A DNA stretch of 7,615 nucleotides from CAZUHK01 sp964620345 (GTDB lineage Bacteria; Planctomycetota; Phycisphaerae; Phycisphaerales; Zrk34), in assembly GCA_964620345.1 (NCBI GenBank), contig CAZUHK010000153.1, forward strand, positions 1-7,615, in the 5' to 3' direction. The notes beneath the pieces were generated by a model that saw nothing but the letters and a program-made list of their open reading frames with translations, was not told the DNA's origin and made no database searches. Position 1 is the first letter of the stretch. Every line of letters starts with the position of its first letter. Below, piece after piece: positions 1-6,311 of this stretch. A program made the translations under genes and the position numbers.

Positions 1-777
1 GAAGAAGGGCACCTCGGCCTCGCCGGCGACGGCCTTGGCCAGCAGGGTCTTGCCGCAGCCGGGCGAGCCGATCAGCAGCACGCCGCGCGGGATGCGCCCG
101 CCGAGGCGCTGGAACTTCTTGGGCTGCTTGAGGAACTGCACGATCTCCTGCACCTCTTCCTTGGCCTCCTCGACGCCGGCCACATCGTCGAGCGTGACGT
201 TGGTCATCTCCTTGTTGACGACCTTGTGCTTGGAGCGGCCGAAGTTGCCGAGCATGCCCATGCCCCCCCCGCCGCCGCGCATCGCGCGGAACAGGAAGAA
301 CCAGATGACCGCGAGGATCAGCAGCCACGGCAGGAAATAGATCAGGCCCTGCAGCAGGCCGCTGGACGGCGCTTCGCTGATGTGGGGCGCGGCGGTTTCG
401 ATCTCCTGGAGCTTGCCCAGCCATTCGTCCTTGGTCTGCTGGCTGAACTTGAAGGCGACGCGGCCGCTGGGCGGCGGGTTGGGCACATCGGGGCTGATGT
501 GGGCGATGAAGCGATCATCGTGGACGACGATGCCCTTGTCGGGCACGATCGCGCCTTCGGTGGAGACGATGTTGACGAAATCGCCCCACTTCTTTTCCTC
601 GGCCTGGTTCTGGGCGCCGCTGATGAGCACGACGACCAGCACGGCCAGGCCGATGATCATCAGCCAGCCGAAGACGTTGCGGTTGAAGCGCATCGGCGGC
701 TGGGGCGGTCCGCCGCCGGGGCCACGGCGATTGGGGTCGCCGCCCGGTCGATCGGGTTTGGGGTTGGAATCGCTCAT
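1..777 (-). CDS. ftsH: ATP-dependent zinc metalloprotease FtsH, N-terminal part (cut by the window edge)
   Basis: This is the first 259 residues of FtsH, the membrane-anchored AAA+ protease that unfolds and degrades membrane and short-lived cytosolic proteins. A Pro/Gly-rich cytosolic stretch (residues 1-35) precedes a first membrane helix (about 36-53), a periplasmic domain (54-145) and a second helix (about 146-165). A glycine-rich linker (168-172) leads into the AAA+ start, with the family sequence LDDVAGVEEAKEEVQEIV (196-213) and a Walker A loop GSPGCGKT (237-244). Walker B, the arginine finger and the HExxH zinc site lie beyond the left edge. The family is usually about 600-700 residues. 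The ATG at 777 has AAGG-type Shine-Dalgarno bases just upstream and begins 27 nt after the lptE-like gene, so it is probably cotranscribed. The Walker A loop has Ser and Cys where E. coli has Pro and Thr. Family assignment is secure. Confidence 0.96.
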   Translation of the reverse strand, partial: MSDSNPKPDRPGGDPNRRGPGGGPPQPPMRFNRNVFGWLMIIGLAVLVVVLISGAQNQAEEKKWGDFVNIVSTEGAIVPDKGIVVHDDRFIAHISPDVPNPPPSGRVAFKFSQQTKDEWLGKLQEIETAAPHISEAPSSGLLQGLIYFLPWLLILAVIWFFLFRAMRGGGGGMGMLGNFGRSKHKVVNKEMTNVTLDDVAGVEEAKEEVQEIVQFLKQPKKFQRLGGRIPRGVLLIGSPGCGKTLLAKAVAGEAEVPFF

Positions 778-804
778 GTTCACCTTGGTCACCGGCGGCG
801 GGGC

Positions 805-1353
805 TTACCAGTCATCGCGCATGACCGAGACGATGTCGCGCGCCAGTTCCGCCACGGCTTGATGCTGGGCCTTTTCATAGGGTTCGCCGACCGTTCGCGT
901 CGGGATGAATTCGCCGGTGCCGGAAATTCCGCTTCGCTTGCGGATCACCTGGCTGGTGCGCAGATCCTTCCACTCGAAACTCACCGAGACGACGACCTGC
1001 ATTTCCTGCGGGATGCCGCCTTCGAAGGTTCGGCTGAGCGTGCGACGTGACACGTCGAGCACCGTTCCGACAAGCATCGTATCCGCCCGACTCGAAGGGG
1101 TCACCTTGTAGGGGGTGCGAAGTTCGATTTCCTTGATCAGGGCCTCGGTGAGGTCGAACTCAACGCCCTGCTGGAAGGTGCGGTTGTCGAAGATGGGCAC
1201 GGCGACGGTGGCGAACTGCTCGGGGAACGGCGGCCGGGTGGTGTATCCGCCGGCGTCGGGGCCGGTCTGACAGGCCGGGACGGCGACGAGCGCGGCGGCC
1301 AGCAGCGCCACCGCCGCGATGCGACGCGGGCAGGTAATCAGCGCGGCGATCAC
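805..1353 (-). CDS. lptE: LptE-like LPS-assembly lipoprotein
   Basis: This 182-residue protein resembles LptE, the outer-membrane lipoprotein that plugs the LptD barrel and helps insert lipopolysaccharide. The N-terminus has Arg-Arg followed by a hydrophobic stretch (12-25) and a lipobox-like VPAC, with Cys28 as the likely acylated residue. Pro at position -2 of the lipobox is slightly unusual. The mature part begins with PFPEQFATVAVPIFDNRTF (42-60), then EFDLTEALIKEIELRTPYKV (65-84), the pattern I know from planctomycete LptE-like proteins. The rest alternates beta strands with a C-terminal helix (about 158-178). The start is a GTG sharing its last two bases with the TGA of the upstream bamD-like gene (GTGA overlap), which suggests translational coupling. 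A GGAG lies 11 nt upstream. No lptD is in view. A general secretin/LPS-type lipoprotein role remains possible, because LptE homologues diverge widely. Confidence 0.78.
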   Translation of the reverse strand: MIAALITCPRRIAAVALLAAALVAVPACQTGPDAGGYTTRPPFPEQFATVAVPIFDNRTFQQGVEFDLTEALIKEIELRTPYKVTPSSRADTMLVGTVLDVSRRTLSRTFEGGIPQEMQVVVSVSFEWKDLRTSQVIRKRSGISGTGEFIPTRTVGEPYEKAQHQAVAELARDIVSVMRDDW

Positions 1354-2489
1354 TGGGGGTTGGGCTCCGTGAAGTCGGGGGTGTCGACGATGGGGGCGTT
1401 GACCTCGACGTCGGCCGGCTCGTCGGTCGCGGTGTCGGGGCGGAGGACGGGCTGATCCTGCGGCGTGGCCTGCCCCTTGGGCCGCACACGCGGGGCCTGC
1501 TCGGCCACCCGGTCGGCCAGCTTCGGGTTCACTTCGACCAACCGCTGCATCGCCAGCGCCGCCGCGGCGGAGTTGGGATGATCCAGCACGACCCTGCTGT
1601 ACATGTACTGAGCGCTGACGTGCTGGCCGACCTTGTCGTACCAGCGGGCGGTGGTCAGCGACTTGTTGGCCAGCGACTCGTCGATCCGAACCAGCGTCGA
1701 CTTGGCGCCGTGGGCCTCGGCCGGGCCGGGGAATGCATCCTGATAGTCCAGCGTGCGGCGCTCGGCCTCGTACAGGCCGGTCGCGTCGAATCGCGGGCCC
1801 TTAAAAGTCGCCAGCGAGGCGGTGACCTGCCGCTCGTGGGCGTGCTCGGCCCACTTGCTCCGTGGGTAGTTGTCGATGAAGATCGCGTACGCCTCGGCCG
1901 CGAGCAGCATGTTGCCATCGCGGTAGTAATAGTCGGCCAGTTCCTTGCCGGCCCGCTCGGCGATGCGGCTGCCGGGCGCCCGCTCCTGAATGCGGATGAG
2001 CAGTTCCTCGGCCTCGGCCGTGGCGTCAAGAAAACGCATGCCGATGAACTTGCGCCTCATGCCGTGGGCGAACGCCGTGGCGACCTCCAGCTCGCGCTCG
2101 AGCACCAGGGGAAATATCTTCGAACCCGGATAGGCCCGGGCCACCAGCTCGTAATCGAACAGCGACTTGTAGTAGTTGCCATTCATCACATACGCATCGG
2201 CGCGGTAGGTGTAGGCAAAGGGCAGGTCGGCGTGGCCGGGGTGGGCCTTGATCCACTGCGTGGCCAGCTTGATGGCGCGCTTGGGCTGGTTGTCGGCCAG
2301 GGCCTGGCGGACGGCCTGCAACTCGCCGCTGGGTGAGGCGGGCAGGGGCGTTTCGGTCTTCACGAAATCGCCGCCGCGCAGCACGTACTCGTCCTGCGCC
2401 GCGCCCGAGGCGTGCGCGGCTGTGGCCAGCGCCGCGAGCAACGCCAACACGGCGGTCGGCCGCCCGATCCCTGGTGGTCGATGGTTCAT
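1350..2489 (-). CDS. BamD-like tetratricopeptide-repeat protein, exported
   Basis: This 379-residue protein resembles the BamD/YfiO family, TPR proteins of the machine that folds outer-membrane barrels. It has a signal peptide (about 1-27, hydrophobic 12-25, likely cut after AHA). TPR-like helices follow, with motifs such as AIKLATQWIKAHPGHADLPFA (72-92), NGNYYKSLFDYELVARAYPGS (103-123), GNMLLAAEAYAIFIDNYPRS (192-211) and VSAQYMYSRVVLDHPNS (291-307). The tail (about 331-379) is rich in Pro, Asp and Glu and looks disordered. Unlike E. coli BamD, the protein contains no cysteine, so it cannot be a lipoprotein, and it is longer than the 245-residue E. coli protein. The gene overlaps lptE by 4 nt and follows the VKOR-DsbA gene by 60 nt. 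No Shine-Dalgarno is visible before the ATG, and a promoter-like -10 ends 8 nt upstream, hinting at a leaderless mRNA. I withhold the symbol bamD because a generic periplasmic TPR role, as in YbgF/CpoB-type proteins, is also possible. Confidence 0.8.
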   Translation of the reverse strand: MNHRPPGIGRPTAVLALLAALATAAHASGAAQDEYVLRGGDFVKTETPLPASPSGELQAVRQALADNQPKRAIKLATQWIKAHPGHADLPFAYTYRADAYVMNGNYYKSLFDYELVARAYPGSKIFPLVLERELEVATAFAHGMRRKFIGMRFLDATAEAEELLIRIQERAPGSRIAERAGKELADYYYRDGNMLLAAEAYAIFIDNYPRSKWAEHAHERQVTASLATFKGPRFDATGLYEAERRTLDYQDAFPGPAEAHGAKSTLVRIDESLANKSLTTARWYDKVGQHVSAQYMYSRVVLDHPNSAAAALAMQRLVEVNPKLADRVAEQAPRVRPKGQATPQDQPVLRPDTATDEPADVEVNAPIVDTPDFTEPNPQ

Positions 2490-2497
2490 GGAATCAG

Positions 2498-2526
2498 ATG
2501 ATACGAGCGGCGTGGGGCGCGGGCAA
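2498..2526 (-). promoter_or_regulatory. Candidate promoter for the bamD-like gene, possibly leaderless
   Basis: On the minus strand a TTGCCC (2526-2521) is separated by exactly 17 nt from TATCAT (2503-2498). These match the sigma-70 consensus at 4 of 6 and 5 of 6 positions. The -10 ends 8 nt before the ATG at 2489, so a start site 7-9 nt downstream would fall on or beside the A of the ATG. The missing Shine-Dalgarno fits a leaderless transcript. The -35 lies inside a 9-bp tandem duplication. Function is inferred from sequence match only. Confidence 0.4.
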
Positions 2527-2540
2527 CGCGGGCAACGCGG
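2518..2540. repeat. Tandem 9-bp repeat over the candidate -35
   Basis: The unit GGGCAACGC occurs twice in direct succession (2521-2529 and 2530-2538), and partial copies extend it on both sides (2518-2520 and 2539-2540). It lies in the 60-nt gap between the VKOR-DsbA gene and the bamD-like gene. Each copy contains a TTGCCC on the minus strand, so the repeat duplicates the possible -35 element. Confidence 0.7.
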
Positions 2541-2549
2541 CGGCGTGGC

Positions 2550-3770
2550 TCAGCGGCGAAGCTCCGGCCAGATCGTGCGCAGCAGATCGACCATCGTGTT
2601 GGCCTCGACCGGCAGCGCGGAGAACGCGGTGTCGCCGACGATCACGCCCGGCATCGTGCGCAGCTCCAGCTTCGACGCCAGCTCCACGTCCCGCGCGACC
2701 AGGCGGTCGGGCTGGCCGCTGTTCAGCGCATCGGCCAGGGCGCGGGGCCCGACCAGCTTCTGGGCGTACGCCCGCGCATCGCCGGGCTGTGGCGCGGGGT
2801 CTCGCTCGAACAGCCACGTGTGATACCGCGGGTAAGCCGCCGGGTCGATCAGCCAGACCGCCGCGGCCAGCCGCGCGATCGTGCAGGCGTGCATCGCGGC
2901 ATCGGACGCCCGCTCCACGTGCGGGTTGCAGTCGGGGTTGAGCGGGCAGAACACCACGATCACGCCGACGCGATCGCCCAGCCGCCGCGCCGCATCGCTG
3001 AGCATCGCGTGGGCGCCGCGGCACCGCGCGCAGGTAAAGTCGATCACCTCGACGATGTAACGATCGGCGTCGGCCGGGCCGAGCATCGGGTGCAGCGCGG
3101 GGTTGAGTTCGACCTTGCCGCCGAGGATCGACCAGGGCGGCCGACCTTCTTCGATCGGCTCGATCCAGCGATCCGCCTCGGCAACGTCGCTGATGACGAC
3201 GTGTTGCAAGCCGTCGAAGCGATTCACGGCCAACTGATGCCCGGCCGCCATCAGCCCCAGCGCCGCGACGCCGACGCACGCCATCACCCCTGCCCGCCAC
3301 CCCAGCGCCCGCCACGGCGTGGTCGCCAGCAGCAGCACGCCGAGCATCACGCCGATCGCGTGCTCCGCCAGACACCAGGTGCACCACAGTTCCAGCACGT
3401 TGGCCTGCAGGTGGACGTAGTACGCCGCGGCGCCGATCAGCACGATCGCGGCCCAGAGCATGACCAACCGCGCCGCGCGGCGCGCCGGGCAACACAGGCA
3501 GGCGATCAGGGCGACGTAGACCGCCGCTGCGAACGGCGCGACCGGCAGGCCGAGCCACTTGCCGTGCGGGCCGAACAGCACCGCGCCGCAGTCGAAGCCC
3601 GCCGCCCCGCCGCACAGCGGCACGGCCGACGCCGCCCGCCGCCACGACTCGGACAGTTGCGCGTAGGTCAGGAACACCGCCACGGCCAGCCCCGCCAGCG
3701 CGAGCGACCGCATCAGCCACAACAACGGCTTGCCGATCGGGTGCGAAGCTGGATAGGGCGCGTTGCTCAC
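2550..3770 (-). CDS. VKOR-DsbA fusion, membrane thiol oxidoreductase
   Basis: This 406-residue protein joins a vitamin K epoxide reductase (VKOR) domain to a DsbA/thioredoxin-like domain. In this family VKOR passes electrons from thiols to quinone and, like DsbB, reoxidises its thioredoxin partner, driving disulfide formation outside the cytoplasm. Probable membrane helices lie at about 20-38, 75-97, 101-120, 133-152 and 161-177. The VKOR cysteines are present: the loop pair Cys53 and Cys61, and the redox centre WCTWC (Cys130, Cys133). The C-terminal domain (about 237-400) has a CARC active site (Cys247, Cys250) after a beta strand, FCPLNPDCNP (274-283) with two more cysteines, and the cis-proline loop TMPG (Pro374). 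The start is a GTG only 3 nt after the proA stop, so it is almost certainly cotranscribed with proA although the Shine-Dalgarno is weak. Likely clients are exported proteins. Direction of electron flow (oxidase or isomerase) cannot be settled from sequence. Confidence 0.88.
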   Translation of the reverse strand: MSNAPYPASHPIGKPLLWLMRSLALAGLAVAVFLTYAQLSESWRRAASAVPLCGGAAGFDCGAVLFGPHGKWLGLPVAPFAAAVYVALIACLCCPARRAARLVMLWAAIVLIGAAAYYVHLQANVLELWCTWCLAEHAIGVMLGVLLLATTPWRALGWRAGVMACVGVAALGLMAAGHQLAVNRFDGLQHVVISDVAEADRWIEPIEEGRPPWSILGGKVELNPALHPMLGPADADRYIVEVIDFTCARCRGAHAMLSDAARRLGDRVGVIVVFCPLNPDCNPHVERASDAAMHACTIARLAAAVWLIDPAAYPRYHTWLFERDPAPQPGDARAYAQKLVGPRALADALNSGQPDRLVARDVELASKLELRTMPGVIVGDTAFSALPVEANTMVDLLRTIWPELRR

Positions 3771-3773
3771 GGT

Positions 3774-5072
3774 CTAACGACACTGGCCCTGGCCGCGGAC
3801 GACCCATTTGTAGGTGGTCAGGTCCGCTGCGCCCATCGGCCCGCGGGCGTGCAGCTTGTCGGTGCTGATGCCGATCTCGGCGCCCAGGCCGTACTCGCCG
3901 CCGTCGCTGAAGCGCGTCGAGCAGTTGACCATCACGTCGGCCGAATCGACCTCGTTCACAAACCGATCGCACACCGCGACGTCGGCGCTGAGCACCGCAT
4001 CGGTGTGCTGTGAACCGTAACGGTTGATGTGGGCGATCGCATCGTCCAGCGAATCGACGACCCGGATCGCGCAGATCAGATCGAGGTATTCGGCGCGCCA
4101 GTCGTCTTCGGTCGCATCGACCAGTTGGGCATCGGCGACGTGGCCTTGCAGCAGCTTCTTTGAACGCTCGCAGACGCGCAATTCGACCCCCGCGGCGGCC
4201 AGGGCGCGGCAAGCATCGACCATGACCGGCTCGGCGGCCGCGTGAAACAGCATCGTCTCCGCGGCGTTGCACACGCCCGGCCGCTGCACCTTCGCGTTCA
4301 CGCAGATGTCGCGCGCCACGCCTTCGCCCAGCGCCCCGGCCGCGGCGTCGACGTACACGTGGCAGTTGCCGGTGTAGTGCTTGATCACCGGGATGTGGGC
4401 CTGCTCGACCACGGCCCGGATCTGCCCCTCGCCGCCGCGGGGGATCGCCAGGTCGATCTTGCCCACCTGCTTGAGCAGCGCCCCCACCGCCGCGCGATCG
4501 GTCGTCTTAACCAGTTGCACCATGTCGGGGTTCTCGCCCCAGCTTTCGATGGCGTCGCGGATGACGTTGGCGATGGCGGTGTTGGAGTGCAGCGATTCCT
4601 TGCCGCCGCGCAGCACCACGGCGTTGGCGCTCTTGATGCACAAGGCCGCGGCGTCGGACGTCACGTTCGGCCGGCTTTCGTAGATAATCAGCACCACGCC
4701 GATCGGCACGCGCACCTTGGTCAGCCGCAGGCCGTTGGGTCGCACGTAGCCGTCGATGATCTGCCCGACCGGATCGGTCTGCCCGGCGATCTGCCTGACG
4801 CTGTCGGCCATCTTCGTGATCCGCGCCTCGTCCAGACAAAGCCGATCCTTCATCGCATCGGTCAGGCCCAGGTCGTCGGCACTTGCCAGATCCTGCACGT
4901 TGGCCGCGATGATCGTGCGGGCATTGGCCTGCAATCCATCGGCCACGGCGTGGAGGATAGCGGTGCGCTTCTCGCCGCTGAGCCGCAGCAGGCCGCGGCC
5001 GGCGCTCACGGCCCGGTCGGCCAGTTGATCGCAGTAACGCTGCACGTCGATGTGGGTGGTGGCGGTCGTCAC
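3774..5072 (-). CDS. proA: Glutamate-5-semialdehyde dehydrogenase (gamma-glutamyl phosphate reductase)
   Basis: ProA catalyses the second step of proline synthesis in the cytosol, reducing gamma-glutamyl phosphate to glutamate-5-semialdehyde with NADPH. The 432-residue length fits the family (E. coli 417). Recognisable blocks are PIGVVLIIYESRPNVTSDA (123-141), LRGGKES (154-160), IPRGGEG (210-216), VIKHYTGNCHVYVD (229-242), the catalytic-cysteine motif QRPGVCNAAETML (263-275, Cys268) and the ProA signature region DAIAHINRYGSQHTDAV (344-360), with a typical C-terminus EYGLGAEIGISTDKLHARGPMG (393-414). The GTG at 5072 is favoured by a GGAGG exactly 7 nt upstream. The gene follows the ybbR-like gene by 36 nt and precedes the VKOR-DsbA gene by 3 nt. 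proB, which makes the substrate, is not in the window. Nothing suggests loss of function. Confidence 0.97.
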   Translation of the reverse strand: MTTATTHIDVQRYCDQLADRAVSAGRGLLRLSGEKRTAILHAVADGLQANARTIIAANVQDLASADDLGLTDAMKDRLCLDEARITKMADSVRQIAGQTDPVGQIIDGYVRPNGLRLTKVRVPIGVVLIIYESRPNVTSDAAALCIKSANAVVLRGGKESLHSNTAIANVIRDAIESWGENPDMVQLVKTTDRAAVGALLKQVGKIDLAIPRGGEGQIRAVVEQAHIPVIKHYTGNCHVYVDAAAGALGEGVARDICVNAKVQRPGVCNAAETMLFHAAAEPVMVDACRALAAAGVELRVCERSKKLLQGHVADAQLVDATEDDWRAEYLDLICAIRVVDSLDDAIAHINRYGSQHTDAVLSADVAVCDRFVNEVDSADVMVNCSTRFSDGGEYGLGAEIGISTDKLHARGPMGAADLTTYKWVVRGQGQCR

Positions 5073-5079
5073 CGTTGGG

Positions 5080-5084
5080 CCTCC
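5080..5084 (-). promoter_or_regulatory. Ribosome binding site of proA
   Basis: A perfect GGAGG on the minus strand (5084-5080) ends 7 nt before the GTG at 5072. It is the strongest Shine-Dalgarno in the window and fixes the GTG as the proA start. Confidence 0.8.
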
Positions 5085-5105
5085 GTCGGGTTCAGATCGG
5101 CACTG

Positions 5106-5135
5106 ATTCTACTCGTCGCGGCGCCGGATGGTGAA
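5106..5135 (-). promoter_or_regulatory. Candidate internal promoter before proA
   Basis: TTCACC (5135-5130) and TAGAAT (5111-5106) are separated by 18 nt on the minus strand, matching sigma-70 consensus at 4 of 6 and 5 of 6 positions. The -10 includes the TAG stop of the ybbR-like gene, so the promoter would give proA expression independent of cdaA. The predicted start near 5099 leaves room for the GGAGG. This rests on sequence match only. Confidence 0.28.
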
Positions 5136-6311
5136 ACGGACCTCGGCCTGATCGGCGTACACCTTGACATCGTCCGACGCGAAGGCCGGCAGGCGCTCGC
5201 TCACCCCGGGCTTGAGCGCATCGGGGTTCAACGGCACGCTGTGGCGGACCACCGCGCGGCCGTCCACCTCTTCGATGATCTCGATCGAACTCAGCGGCGC
5301 CCGGTCGATGCCGCGCTCCAGCTCGTCGCTGCTCAGCTCGAACCGCGCGATCACGCGGAGCCGGCCCGACTCGCGTAACGCCTCGACCAGATCGCGAGGC
5401 CCCTCGATGCTCACGTTGGTCAACACGCGATTGGTCTGCTCCAGCTCGATACCGAATCGCGCGAGCTCCGAAGGCGAGGCGATGACCCACACCGGCACCG
5501 ACCGGCGCAGATCGATCACCTGGCGCTGGCGGACGATGGTGAACCTCACGCTCACCGAGTCGACCGGCCAGCGGATCACGCCGCGGTTGATCCGCCGGCG
5601 GACGTGCGGCTCGTCCATCGCCGGGGCGACTAGCCGCAACGGCAGCGCCACCTCCTGCTGCACGTCCTCGGGCATCGCGTTGAGCTGGGCCGCGGAGATC
5701 ATCGCCTCGAAGAACAGCGCGTCCTCGCTGCCGGCGATGGCGTCGAGCTGGCTGGCCAGCAGCGTCGCCGGCACGCTGGACGGATCGATCTTGTGGCCGG
5801 GCTTGACCTGCACGCTCGGGGGGTTGAACACCACGCGCACCGGGCGGGTCACCAGCTCGTCCACGCGCAGCGTCAGGTTCAGCGGGTCCGACGCGGTGAC
5901 GCTGACGCCCAGGTCGGCGAGGGTCGGGCTGGCCGGGTCGTCGGCACGCAGCCGCACGCGCTGCAGCAGCTCCGCCAGGCGCAGCGAGACGCGCGATTCG
6001 CCTTGTGGCAGGTCGGCCGCCTCGACCGGCAGCACCAGTTGCCCGCCGGCGATCGCGGCGCGCACCTGGCTCAACGGCGCGGTAGCGCCCTTGAAGGTCA
6101 CCGTCGCATCGAGCGTCGCCAGGCGGCGCGACTCGCCCCCGGCCGGCACGGCGAGGAAGTCCACCACCAGCGCGTCGCCCACCCGATCGGGCAGCGCCAG
6201 CGTGATCTCCTGCGTCGTGCTGCCCACGTCCTGGCCCTCGGCGTAGAGCCAGACGAGCAGCGTGATCAGTGTGATCAGGCCGTAGGATTGAAACAATCGC
6301 ATCGCGGTCAT
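5109..6311 (-). CDS. YbbR/CdaR-like membrane protein, probable CdaA partner
   Basis: This 400-residue protein has one N-terminal membrane helix (about 9-24) ending in WLYAEG, a feature of YbbR proteins. A large, beta-rich extracytoplasmic part (25-400) follows, built of YbbR-type repeats. Repeat-like segments include VRVVFNPPSVQVKPGHKI (158-175) and VLTNVSIEGPRDLVEALRES (296-315). In Firmicutes the neighbour CdaR binds CdaA through the membrane and modulates c-di-AMP synthesis. The same role is inferred here because the gene directly follows cdaA and its ATG overlaps the cdaA TGA (ATGA). A second in-frame ATG at codon 4 (6302) could be the true start. I leave the symbol empty because sequence similarity between YbbR proteins is low and the assignment relies on topology and context. 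In Firmicutes glmM usually follows, but here the next gene is proA. Confidence 0.82.
   Translation of the reverse strand: MTAMRLFQSYGLITLITLLVWLYAEGQDVGSTTQEITLALPDRVGDALVVDFLAVPAGGESRRLATLDATVTFKGATAPLSQVRAAIAGGQLVLPVEAADLPQGESRVSLRLAELLQRVRLRADDPASPTLADLGVSVTASDPLNLTLRVDELVTRPVRVVFNPPSVQVKPGHKIDPSSVPATLLASQLDAIAGSEDALFFEAMISAAQLNAMPEDVQQEVALPLRLVAPAMDEPHVRRRINRGVIRWPVDSVSVRFTIVRQRQVIDLRRSVPVWVIASPSELARFGIELEQTNRVLTNVSIEGPRDLVEALRESGRLRVIARFELSSDELERGIDRAPLSSIEIIEEVDGRAVVRHSVPLNPDALKPGVSERLPAFASDDVKVYADQAEVRFTIRRRDE

Noticed and set aside
226..1050. Plus-strand open frame antisense to ftsH and lptE
   Set aside because: His/Asp/Ala-rich antisense translation without a family resemblance. The opposite strand holds clear FtsH and LptE-like proteins.
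2494..4272. Long minus-strand open frame (592 codons) overlapping the VKOR-DsbA gene and proA
   Set aside because: Its translation is Arg/Gly/Ala low-complexity sequence with no domain, and two recognisable genes occupy the same DNA in other frames. It is a by-product of high GC.
2820..5378. Plus-strand open frames antisense to VKOR-DsbA and proA (2820-4013 and 4242-5378)
   Set aside because: Antisense shadows with His/Arg/Gln-rich composition and no recognisable domain.
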